From: Caulobacteraceae bacterium
GTDB lineage: Bacteria > Pseudomonadota > Alphaproteobacteria > Caulobacterales > Caulobacteraceae
Direction of reading: 5' to 3'
NCBI GenBank assembly: GCA_947478785.1
Contig: CANJXI010000005.1
Span: 25,613 to 89,612, forward strand
DNA: 64,000 nucleotides
Below the pieces are notes generated by a model. The model saw only the letters and a program-made list of their open reading frames with translations. It was not told the origin of the DNA and ran no database searches. Made by a program: the position numbers and the translations under genes. This document shows, piece after piece, positions 1 to 7,446 of this stretch (within the stretch, counting starts at the first letter, position 1; every line of letters starts with the position of its first letter).

Positions 1-1
1 G

Positions 2-484
2 GCGCGGGCCGCGGCCGGGGTGACCACGCCGCTGAAGGCCTGGGTGCAGATCATGACCTATCTGGCCGATACGCCGGCCGAGGTCGCCACCATGCGCAAG
101 GCCCTGGCCGGGATCGCGGTGCACCACGCCCGCTTCAGCTTCGAGGCCTCGTTCGACGGCAAGAACGTGCCGCAGGAATACCAGGCGGTGCTGCGCGAGC
201 GGCTGGCGCGCTACGACTTCGCCCACCACGGCAAGGCCGGCGACAATCCCAACGGCCGGCTGTTCGACGACCACCCGGCGATCCGCGACTACCTGCTCGA
301 CCGGTTCTGCCTGATCGGTACGCCCGACCAGTGCGCCCGGCGGCTGGAGACGGTGGTGCGGGAGGCTGAACTGGACGGCCTGTGGCTGTTCACCGGTCCG
401 AAGGGGCCCGGCAAGGACGCCGCCGAGGCGGCCTACCGCACGGCCATCGAGACCTTCGGGTTCCTGCGCGCCCCACGAGGCTGA
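2..484 (+). CDS. LLM-class flavin-dependent oxidoreductase, C-terminal part (cut by window edge)
   Basis: The reading frame is open from the first bases of the window, so the 5' part lies outside it. A GTG at 20 is an internal codon rather than a convincing start. The visible 160 or so residues look like the C-terminal part of a luciferase-like (bacterial luciferase/F420 class) monooxygenase: a segment with IGTPDQCARRLE, the usual 'G+P' region in which these enzymes bind flavin phosphate, followed by a helix and the terminal LWLF strand. Such enzymes use reduced FMN or F420 to oxidise small organic substrates. It is followed by a TonB-dependent receptor on the same strand, which fits a catabolic locus. 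The substrate cannot be read from the fragment. Confidence 0.7.
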   Translation, partial: ARAAAGVTTPLKAWVQIMTYLADTPAEVATMRKALAGIAVHHARFSFEASFDGKNVPQEYQAVLRERLARYDFAHHGKAGDNPNGRLFDDHPAIRDYLLDRFCLIGTPDQCARRLETVVREAELDGLWLFTGPKGPGKDAAEAAYRTAIETFGFLRAPRG

Positions 485-685
485 GGGCTGAAGGCCGATC
501 ACCTGTTGATTTCGCCGTGAACGGTCATCCGCCGTCGGTTGCGCCGCCGCCACAGTTGGCGGGCGTTGTGTTTTATCGGCTCCATTCATTCACAATCTGA
601 ATTGACGCCGGGGCCAATTCGGGTTGCCCTCGCGTCAACAGGCGCCCGACGGAGAGCGCCATGCCGCTATCCTTGGGGGGGAAGC

Positions 686-3151
686 ATGAAAACGCGGATT
701 TTCGGCGCGAAACTGGCCTTGCTGTGCGGATGCGCCGGTGGCGCTCTGGGCGCGGCCCAGCCGGCCTGGAGCGCGGAGGCGGCGGCCAGCAATACGGTGG
801 GCGAAGTCGTCGTCACCGCGCGGCGCGTGTCCGAACGAGTCCAGGACGTTCCGGTCTCGATCCAGGTGGTCACGGGCGAGACGCTGCAGAAGCTGGCGAT
901 CACCTCGGTCGAGGAACTCTCCAAGCTGGCGCCCGGCCTGACCCTGATCGCGAACGGGTCCAGCACCCAGGTCGTCCTGCGGGGGGTGGCCTGGCAGCCG
1001 GGGTCCGGCACGCCGGCGACCCCGATCTATTTCAACGAAGTGCCGTATGATCCCGCGCAGGTCATCGCCTCGCTGTTCGACGCCGGCCAGATCGAAGTGC
1101 TGCGCGGACCGCAGGGCACGACGCGGGGCGCGCCGTCGATCTCCGGCGCCGTGACCATCTCAACCCACAAGCCCAACCTCAACAGCTACGGCGGCTACAT
1201 CCAGGGCCTCTATGGCTCGGGCGACCACACCGACCTGCAGGGCGGGGTCAATATCCCGGTGATCAAGGACAGGCTGGCCGTGCGGCTGGCCGCCAATATC
1301 GAGGATAGCGACGGCCAGCGGGTCTACAGCGTCAACAGCAAGATCCAGCCCAAGCTCAGGGACCGCAGCTATCGCGCGACGGTGCTGTTCACGCCGACCG
1401 ACGCCCTGTCGTTCCAGGCGATGTACCAGGCCCGCAGGACGCTGACCCTCAACTACGCCCAGGTGGCCGGCCCCGGCAGCCCGGGTCTCGCCGCGCTCGG
1501 CATCCCGGCCAACTTCAACGGACCGGCGCTGACCCCGGACGACCGCGCCGCGGTGCAGGACGCGCCGACCCGCGCCAACCAGCACATCGACCTGTTCACC
1601 TTCAACGCCAGTTGGGAGGTCCTCGGCCAGAAGCTGAGCTACAACTTCGGCCGCCAGTTCAACCGCAGCCCGGCCAACATCAACGCCATCGACCCGGTGA
1701 ACATCATTCCGGGGTTCGAGCCGTTGAACCCCTTTTCCAACGCCAGGCTTCCCAAGTTCTTTGTCAACGAATTCCGCATGTCTTCGATGCCAGAGCCGGG
1801 GCGGCGCCTGGACTATGACGTCGGCTATTTTTCCAAGCGCTCCGGCGGGACCATCATCTTCACCTCGCCGGTCTTCCTGCCGGGCGCTTTCGGCGCGCCG
1901 TTCCAGGCTCGACCCGGCCAGGTCACCACGCCCAATCCGCGTAACATCCTGACCGCCAACACCAATATCTACCTCGCTCAGGATTTCAGCTCCTTCTACG
2001 GCAACCTGCGGTTCCATATCGATGACCGGACGGAACTGAGCGGCGGCCTGGCGAGAGTGAAGGACCGGGTGCCGGTGGTGCTCAATGTCACCACGACGCA
2101 GGCGGCCATCGCCTTCGCCCGCTTCCTGCCCGCGGCCAGCGGCGGCTGTCCGTCGCCCCTGCTGCCGAACAGCCCCGACTACGGCCCGGGCTATTGCGAA
2201 GTCACCCAGCCGGCCAGCGTGTTCCCGACCGAGGCGCACAACGACAAGTACTCCAACACGATCTATCGCCTGTCGCTGTCGCACAAGTTCTCGGATGACC
2301 TCCTGGTCTACGCCACGACCGGCACCTCGTTCCGCACCGGCCTGCCGGCGATCAACAACACCGGCCTGCCGGCCAACCTGCTGGTGCCCGCGCCGGAAAA
2401 GGCGACCTCCTACGAACTCGGCGAGAAGGCCAGTTTCGGGTCGAGACTGCGCATCAACGCCGCCGTCTTCCAGCTCAACTACAAGAACCAGCTGACGACC
2501 TTCGAGGGGGTCAACTATTTCAACACGGTGACGGGCCGCACGACCCAGACCAGCCTGGCCTTCTATCGCAACATCGACGCCCGCGTGCGCGGCGTGGAGC
2601 TGGAGATCGCCGGCAATCCGATCGACCGCCTCTCGCTGGGCGCCAATTTCAGCTACTCGAAGATCAAGTCAAAGGGCGGCACCGTCCCGTGCAACGACCC
2701 CACCAAGCCGATCACCGCGGCCAATCCGATCAACTTCTGTTCCTCGCCGGTGGGTCAGGTGCTGAACACCCAGGCGCCGTTCCAGGCCACGTTCAACGGC
2801 GGATACGAGTTGCCGATCACCGACTCGCTTGGCGGCTACTTCCGGTTCAACGCCAACTATCAGGGCAAGAACCCCAACTTCGGGAACTTCCGCAAGGCTG
2901 ACGGGACCTTCACCAAGACGCCAAGCTACACGGTGGTGGACCTGTTCGCCGGAGTGACCGGTCAGGAAGGGGCCTGGGACCTCGGCGTCTACGCCAAGAA
3001 CGTGTTCGACAAGCAGGCCGAACTGGCGCGGGTGACGGCCACGAACTCCATCTACCCGCTGTTCGCGGCGGCGCCAGGGTACGATTTCGTCCGCACGTCG
3101 CGTTCGCGTGAGGTTGGCGTATCGCTGCGGTACGCGTTCGGCGCGCGATGA
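686..3151 (+). CDS. TonB-dependent outer-membrane receptor
   Basis: An 821-residue outer-membrane receptor that would import a large or scarce ligand using TonB energy. The start at 686 is chosen because a G-rich Shine-Dalgarno (ggggggaag) precedes it and it begins a clear signal peptide (MKTRIFGAKLALLCG...AWSAEA); the frame is open further upstream but that part is basic and unlike a secreted protein. After cleavage comes a TonB-box-like segment (VGEVVVTARR), then a plug domain over about residues 45-165 (VPVSIQVVTGE, LAPGL, IEVLRGPQGT) and a long beta-barrel ending in REVGVSLRYAFGAR. It lies 83 bp before the MmgE/PrpD gene on the same strand and may be cotranscribed. The ligand is unknown; the catabolic neighbours suggest an organic nutrient rather than a siderophore. 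Confidence 0.9.
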   Translation: MKTRIFGAKLALLCGCAGGALGAAQPAWSAEAAASNTVGEVVVTARRVSERVQDVPVSIQVVTGETLQKLAITSVEELSKLAPGLTLIANGSSTQVVLRGVAWQPGSGTPATPIYFNEVPYDPAQVIASLFDAGQIEVLRGPQGTTRGAPSISGAVTISTHKPNLNSYGGYIQGLYGSGDHTDLQGGVNIPVIKDRLAVRLAANIEDSDGQRVYSVNSKIQPKLRDRSYRATVLFTPTDALSFQAMYQARRTLTLNYAQVAGPGSPGLAALGIPANFNGPALTPDDRAAVQDAPTRANQHIDLFTFNASWEVLGQKLSYNFGRQFNRSPANINAIDPVNIIPGFEPLNPFSNARLPKFFVNEFRMSSMPEPGRRLDYDVGYFSKRSGGTIIFTSPVFLPGAFGAPFQARPGQVTTPNPRNILTANTNIYLAQDFSSFYGNLRFHIDDRTELSGGLARVKDRVPVVLNVTTTQAAIAFARFLPAASGGCPSPLLPNSPDYGPGYCEVTQPASVFPTEAHNDKYSNTIYRLSLSHKFSDDLLVYATTGTSFRTGLPAINNTGLPANLLVPAPEKATSYELGEKASFGSRLRINAAVFQLNYKNQLTTFEGVNYFNTVTGRTTQTSLAFYRNIDARVRGVELEIAGNPIDRLSLGANFSYSKIKSKGGTVPCNDPTKPITAANPINFCSSPVGQVLNTQAPFQATFNGGYELPITDSLGGYFRFNANYQGKNPNFGNFRKADGTFTKTPSYTVVDLFAGVTGQEGAWDLGVYAKNVFDKQAELARVTATNSIYPLFAAAPGYDFVRTSRSREVGVSLRYAFGAR

Positions 3152-3234
3152 GCGCCAGCCGATGACGGCCGGCGTGGGGGGGCCGGACGCCCCACGCCCC
3201 GACCGGCCCCGGCTTCGAAGGAGGAACCAGGCGG

Positions 3235-4602
3235 ATGCCAGAGGTGACCGAGGCTTTCGCCGCGTTCGCCGCGAGGACGCGGCTTGAGGATATCCCGCCC
3301 GCACTGGTCCGGCAGACCAAGCTGATCCTGCTCGACCTGATCGGCTGCACGCTGGTGGGCGGCAGCGTCGACAAGGGGCGGATCGCCGTCGAATTCGCCC
3401 GCAGCCTGGGCGCCGCCTCGGAGGCCACCATCCCGGGGGTGGCGGCGCGGACCTCGGCGGCCGGCGCGGCGTTCGCCAACGGCGAGCTGATGAACGCGCT
3501 GGACTGGGATCCGATACCGCACACCCTGCCCTGCGTCGTGCCGGCGGTGCTGGCCGTGGCCGAGCGGGAACGGGCGACAGGAGCCGCGCTGCTCGTGGGG
3601 CTGGCGCTCGCCCAGGAGATCTCGGTGCGCCTGGCCGAGGCTCTGCCGCGCGACCTGGAGGCGGCCCCGCACGGCTATGGGTCCTGCATCTTCGGCGGGG
3701 CGGCGGGCGCCGGACACGTGCTGAAGCTCTCGGCTGGCCAGATGGCGAACGCCTTCGGTTTCGCGGGCTTCGCGGCGCCCGTGCCGGCGATGACCCGGTT
3801 CGAGGGCGGCGCCGCCATCCCGATGACCAAGTACATCCCGGCCGGCTGGGTGGCGCAGGGGTCGGTGACCGCGGCCCTGCTGGCGGCGCTGGGCTACACG
3901 GGCGACCCGCGCATCCTGGACGAGCCGCAGGCGTTCTGGCGGTTCTTCGCGGGCGATGAGGCGCGCTGGAAGCCCGAGCGGCTGGTCGAGGGGCTGGGGA
4001 CCGTCTGGCGGACGGCGGCGCCCTGGTACAAGCCCTACCCTTGCGAGATCCTGATCGGCATGGCCGTGAACCGGCTCTACCAGCTGATGCGCGAGAATGG
4101 CCTGGCCCCCGACGAGATCGAGGGCATGGAATTCAAGAGCCTGCCGCTGCTGGCCAACGGCTGCCACACGAGCACCAACGTGGTCAGCCACGTCGAGGCG
4201 CAGTTCAGCGTGCCCTACGCCCTGGCCGTCGCCGCCCTGGGGTTCGAGCCGGGCCCGGCCTGGCAGGCGGCGGGGACGCTCAGCGATCCGGGCGTCAAGC
4301 GGATGATGGAGAGGGTCGCCGTCGGCGTGCACCCCGACGCCGAGGCCTGGGCCAAGGGGCAGGGTTCGGGATCGGCCTACGGGGTCATCCCCTGCTCGCT
4401 GGTGGTGACGGCGCGCGGGCGGCGCTTCGACGCCGATCCCGACGAGGAGCCGGGGATGACCGAGGACGAGATCATCGCGAAGTTCGCGAAGAACGCCGCG
4501 GCCGTGCTGCCGCCGGCCAAGGCGGCGGCGGCGCAGGCGGCGATCCTGGGGCTGGAGGGACTGGCCGACGTGTCCACGCTGATGGACGACCTGCGGCCCT
4601 AA
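3235..4602 (+). CDS. MmgE/PrpD family protein
   Basis: A 455-residue cytosolic protein of the MmgE/PrpD family, which includes 2-methylcitrate dehydratase, cis-aconitate decarboxylase and several uncharacterised hydro-lyases. The N-terminal all-helical half (residues 1-270, with FANGELMNALDWDP and IPAGWVAQG) and the C-terminal alpha/beta half (KPYPCEILIGMAVNRLYQL, VSHVEAQFSVPYALAVA) are both present and the length is normal for the family. The start follows a strong gaaggagg ribosome site. No other propionate-pathway gene (prpB, prpC) is close, so a 2-methylcitrate role is not supported; the TonB receptor before it and the BKACE and TauD-type enzymes after it suggest degradation of an unidentified acid. 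Confidence 0.85.
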   Translation: MPEVTEAFAAFAARTRLEDIPPALVRQTKLILLDLIGCTLVGGSVDKGRIAVEFARSLGAASEATIPGVAARTSAAGAAFANGELMNALDWDPIPHTLPCVVPAVLAVAERERATGAALLVGLALAQEISVRLAEALPRDLEAAPHGYGSCIFGGAAGAGHVLKLSAGQMANAFGFAGFAAPVPAMTRFEGGAAIPMTKYIPAGWVAQGSVTAALLAALGYTGDPRILDEPQAFWRFFAGDEARWKPERLVEGLGTVWRTAAPWYKPYPCEILIGMAVNRLYQLMRENGLAPDEIEGMEFKSLPLLANGCHTSTNVVSHVEAQFSVPYALAVAALGFEPGPAWQAAGTLSDPGVKRMMERVAVGVHPDAEAWAKGQGSGSAYGVIPCSLVVTARGRRFDADPDEEPGMTEDEIIAKFAKNAAAVLPPAKAAAAQAAILGLEGLADVSTLMDDLRP

Positions 4603-4618
4603 GTCCCAAGCCGGTCGC

Positions 4619-5506
4619 TCAGGCGGCGAGTCCCAGCAGCGCCCGGGCCTCGGCCGGCGAGGCCGGCTCGCCGCCGCCGGCGCGCACGAGGCGCACGACC
4701 TCGGCCACCAGGCCGGCGTTGGTCGGCAAGCCCAGCTCGGGATAGGGATAGTCTCCCAGGCCGATGCTGATGTGGCCGCCCTCCTCGACAATGCCGGGAA
4801 CCAGCGGCAGCAGGTTGTTCCGCGCGCTGAGCGTGACCCACTCCAGGGGCTCGCCGGCCGGCAGCAGCGCCTTGGCGGCCCGCAGGCCCGGCAAGGACGC
4901 GGGCCGAAGGACGCCGGGGTGGTCTGGATCCTGGTTCAGCAGGGACAGCATGAACAGCGGCCGCGGGCCGAGCTGGCCGCCGTTCAGCAGGTCCACGGCG
5001 CGGCGCAGGGCGGACGTGTTCCAGCAGTCGAAATAGGGGGCGATCCCGGCGCCCCGCAACAGCGCCACGGCGTCCAGGATCGTGCGGACCAGGGTCTCCT
5101 CGGCGCCCGCCCCGGCCAGCAGCTCGCCCTCTGAGGCCTTGTGCAGGAGGCTGGGCGCCATGCCCACCGGCGCGAGGTCCGCCGTCAGGCCCTTGGCTGC
5201 GAGCCGCAGCACGACGGCGAACCGCTCGTGGGCCTCCACCGCCAGCGCCAGATCGCCCAGGCTGGGGTGGATGAGGCCATCCGAAACCGCCCGGAAGCCC
5301 GCGATGGTGTCGCGGTAGGCGCCGTAGTCGTCGATGCAGCGGCCGTCGGCGGAGCGGGCGTGGAAGTGGTAGATGGCCGCCCCCGCCTCGACGCAGGCCT
5401 TGCCGTCGGCGGCGAGCTCTGCCGGCGTCCAGGGCACGTTGCGGTTGGCCGTGCGGTCGGCGCGCTCGTTGGCCCGCACCTCGATGATCACCTTGCGCCT
5501 GGCCAT
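4619..5506 (-). CDS. BKACE (3-keto-5-aminohexanoate cleavage, DUF849) family enzyme
   Basis: A 295-residue member of the beta-keto acid cleavage enzyme family, metal-dependent enzymes that split a beta-keto acid with acetyl-CoA to give acetoacetate and a CoA ester. The N-terminus KVIIEVRANERADRT, the zinc-ligand pair HFH at about residues 47-49 and the late segment GGHISIGLGDYPYPELG are all typical. The known lysine-fermentation role does not follow automatically, because the family acts on many beta-keto acids. The start codon abuts the stop of the upstream membrane-protein gene (5507), so the two are probably cotranscribed. It converges on the MmgE/PrpD gene with a 16-bp gap. Confidence 0.85.
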   Translation of the reverse strand: MARRKVIIEVRANERADRTANRNVPWTPAELAADGKACVEAGAAIYHFHARSADGRCIDDYGAYRDTIAGFRAVSDGLIHPSLGDLALAVEAHERFAVVLRLAAKGLTADLAPVGMAPSLLHKASEGELLAGAGAEETLVRTILDAVALLRGAGIAPYFDCWNTSALRRAVDLLNGGQLGPRPLFMLSLLNQDPDHPGVLRPASLPGLRAAKALLPAGEPLEWVTLSARNNLLPLVPGIVEEGGHISIGLGDYPYPELGLPTNAGLVAEVVRLVRAGGGEPASPAEARALLGLAA

Positions 5507-5968
5507 CTAGATCGTCCCGTCGTCGCGCAGGGCTGAGGCCTTCGGGCTGAGCGGGACGGTGTGGGGCAGCGCGGCCAGCACCTGGCGGGCGGCAGCGAGG
5601 TCGCGGACGGTGACGTTGAGGCTGGCGCCGCCGGCCTTGAAGTCGAGCGTCGCGCCCAGGAGGCTCTTGGCGGCGTGGACGCGGGTCAGCTGGGCGTAGC
5701 TCCAGTGGTCCTGCCGCAGCACCTTGAACGCCAGGCCCTCGGGGGTCAGCGCCAGGGTCGGGTTGATACTGTTCCTGGCCATGCCGCCGAACAGCCCGCC
5801 GCCGCTGACCATCGCCGCCAGGATCGGCACGGCGACGACCCCGTCGGCGCCCGCCCGCGCCTGGTCCGGACTGGCCGGCGCCGGCCTGCCGCGCTGGCGG
5901 CGCACGATCACGATCGCGGCGATCACCGTCAGGAGCAGGATCGGGGCAAGGGCGAGGAGCAGGCGCAT
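5507..5968 (-). CDS. Hypothetical single-pass membrane protein
   Basis: A 153-residue protein not assigned to a family. It begins with one hydrophobic anchor (MRLLLALAPILLLTVIAAIVIVRR, roughly residues 2-22) followed by a basic stop-transfer stretch, so most of it should be cytoplasmic. The soluble part contains a second apolar stretch (VVAVPILAAMVSGGG) and a compact mixed domain (TLALTPEGLAFKVLRQDHWSYAQLTRVHA) that resembles small PH-like membrane-associated domains, though this is only an impression. Start 5968 is the first ATG that gives a clean membrane anchor. The stop is immediately before the BKACE start codon. Confidence 0.6.
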   Translation of the reverse strand: MRLLLALAPILLLTVIAAIVIVRRQRGRPAPASPDQARAGADGVVAVPILAAMVSGGGLFGGMARNSINPTLALTPEGLAFKVLRQDHWSYAQLTRVHAAKSLLGATLDFKAGGASLNVTVRDLAAARQVLAALPHTVPLSPKASALRDDGTI

Positions 5969-6067
5969 GGCGCCCGATACTACCCCTCGGGCCGCCGCGG
6001 GGAAGGGCCGCGCCTTGACGCCCCGGCTGGCGGGACTAGCGTCGGACAAAAGAATGGTGGGAGCGAC

Positions 6068-6934
6068 ATGCGGGACCGGTTGTCCATAGAACCCCTGAAC
6101 CCGAACATCGGGGTGCGGATCGAGGGCGCGCACGTCCGCGACCTCACCGACGGCGAGATCGCCACGCTGAAGGCGCAGGTCGCCCGGCGCTGTTTCGCCG
6201 TGCTGCCCGGCCAGTTCGTGACGGCTGGAGAGCTGGACGCGCTCGGGGCGCGGTTCGGCGAGACCTACATGGCGGCGAAGGCGCAGCCCGTCGAGGGGAC
6301 GGCCTGCGTCTCGGAGCTCACCAACATGCTGGTCTTCGACGATCCCCGCTACCGCACCAACCGCTGGCACACCGACGCCACCCACATGGACCGGCCGCCG
6401 TCGTTCACCTTCCTGTCCTGCGTGCAGCCGGCGCCGGACGGCGGCGGGGACACGCTGTGGTGCAACCAGTCGCTCGCCTACGAGACCCTGCCGGCGGCGA
6501 TGAAGGATCGGATCGCCGGCCTGCGGTTCATCTTCACGATCGCCGATTTCTACCGCCGCCATAACGGTCCCGACATGCCGGGCGAGCGGACCCATCCGCT
6601 GGTCCGCGTGCACGCCGAGACCGGGCGCAAGTCGCTCTACCTGGGCGACGCGATATCCGGCCCGGGGTTCGAGGGGATGACGCCGGACGAGGGCGCGGCG
6701 CTGCGCGATGAGCTCTATGCCCACTGCCACCGGCCGGAGCACTGCTACCGGCACCGCTGGAGCAAGGGCGACCTGGTGATCTGGGACAATCGGGGCGCCA
6801 TGCACTACGCGGTCATGGACTATGCGCCTGGGGACGTGCGGATCATGCAGCGCCTGATGGTGCGGGGCGAGGCGCCGATCGCCGACGAAGCGGCGAAGAG
6901 CCCCGCCGTCCTGGCCGCCGCCGGGGTGGCCTAG
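6068..6934 (+). CDS. TauD/TfdA family Fe(II)/2-oxoglutarate dioxygenase
   Basis: A 288-residue 2-oxoglutarate-dependent dioxygenase. The iron-binding facial triad is visible: HxD in WHTDATH (H101, D103) and a distal His in WDNRGAMHYA (H246). Arg258 or Arg262 in DVRIMQRLM would bind the 2-oxoglutarate carboxylate. These enzymes hydroxylate compounds such as taurine, alkyl sulfates or phenoxyacetates; the family is diverse and no sulfonate transport or assimilation genes are near, so the substrate is open. The ATG at 6068 follows a GGTGGGAG ribosome site. The long frame upstream of it overlaps the opposite-strand membrane-protein gene and is not coding. It diverges from that gene with about 100 bp between starts. 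Confidence 0.9.
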   Translation: MRDRLSIEPLNPNIGVRIEGAHVRDLTDGEIATLKAQVARRCFAVLPGQFVTAGELDALGARFGETYMAAKAQPVEGTACVSELTNMLVFDDPRYRTNRWHTDATHMDRPPSFTFLSCVQPAPDGGGDTLWCNQSLAYETLPAAMKDRIAGLRFIFTIADFYRRHNGPDMPGERTHPLVRVHAETGRKSLYLGDAISGPGFEGMTPDEGAALRDELYAHCHRPEHCYRHRWSKGDLVIWDNRGAMHYAVMDYAPGDVRIMQRLMVRGEAPIADEAAKSPAVLAAAGVA

Positions 6935-6961
6935 GCGCGCGGGCCAGGCTAACTGCCCCGC

Positions 6962-7291
6962 ATGGCGCGCACCAAGCAGAATCCCGAGTTGGCGATCGAG
7001 GTCGGCGGGGAGCCCTATGTCTGGCGGCTGCAACGCCAGCCCCAGTGGTCCAGCGACACCGCCGGTTGGCGCGGCATGGCGATCGCCGTGCGCCACCAGG
7101 AGGGCCAGCGCGAGGCCGTTCTGGAGTTCCCGCCGGGCCCGCAGCCGCGATACGGCGCGGCGAAACTGCACGCCTCGGCGATCGCGCCGGAACTCGTGGC
7201 CAAGGCCATCGCATCGGCCATCGCGGCGGGATGGGAGCCGCTGTCGCGCGGCAAGACGGTCGCCATCGTCGTGGATGCGGCCGGCGGCTGA
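6962..7291 (+). CDS. Hypothetical protein, 109 residues
   Basis: A small soluble protein of unknown function starting 27 bp after the dioxygenase. It has a plausible beta-alpha layout: an opening strand region (LAIEVGGEPYVWRLQRQPQWS), a short Gly-Ala-Lys loop, a helix of small residues (AIAPELVAKAIASAIAAGW) and a final strand (GKTVAIVVDAAGG). No signal peptide, membrane span, cysteine pair or catalytic motif is evident. Codon usage has the high third-position GC of its neighbours, supporting a real gene. It may be cotranscribed with the dioxygenase, but nothing ties it to that chemistry. Confidence 0.6.
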   Translation: MARTKQNPELAIEVGGEPYVWRLQRQPQWSSDTAGWRGMAIAVRHQEGQREAVLEFPPGPQPRYGAAKLHASAIAPELVAKAIASAIAAGWEPLSRGKTVAIVVDAAGG

Positions 7292-7446
7292 CGCCTCGCG
7301 GATCGGCCCACGCGGGAAGGGAACACCGGGCGTCGCGTCACGGTGACGCAGGCGGGGCGGGGCGGTCACGAACCTTAACCACGTGCGTTCTTAGGTCATG
7401 GCGCGGCGTACGCCCCGCCTTCCGCCCATCCGCCAGTCAGGGTTCC

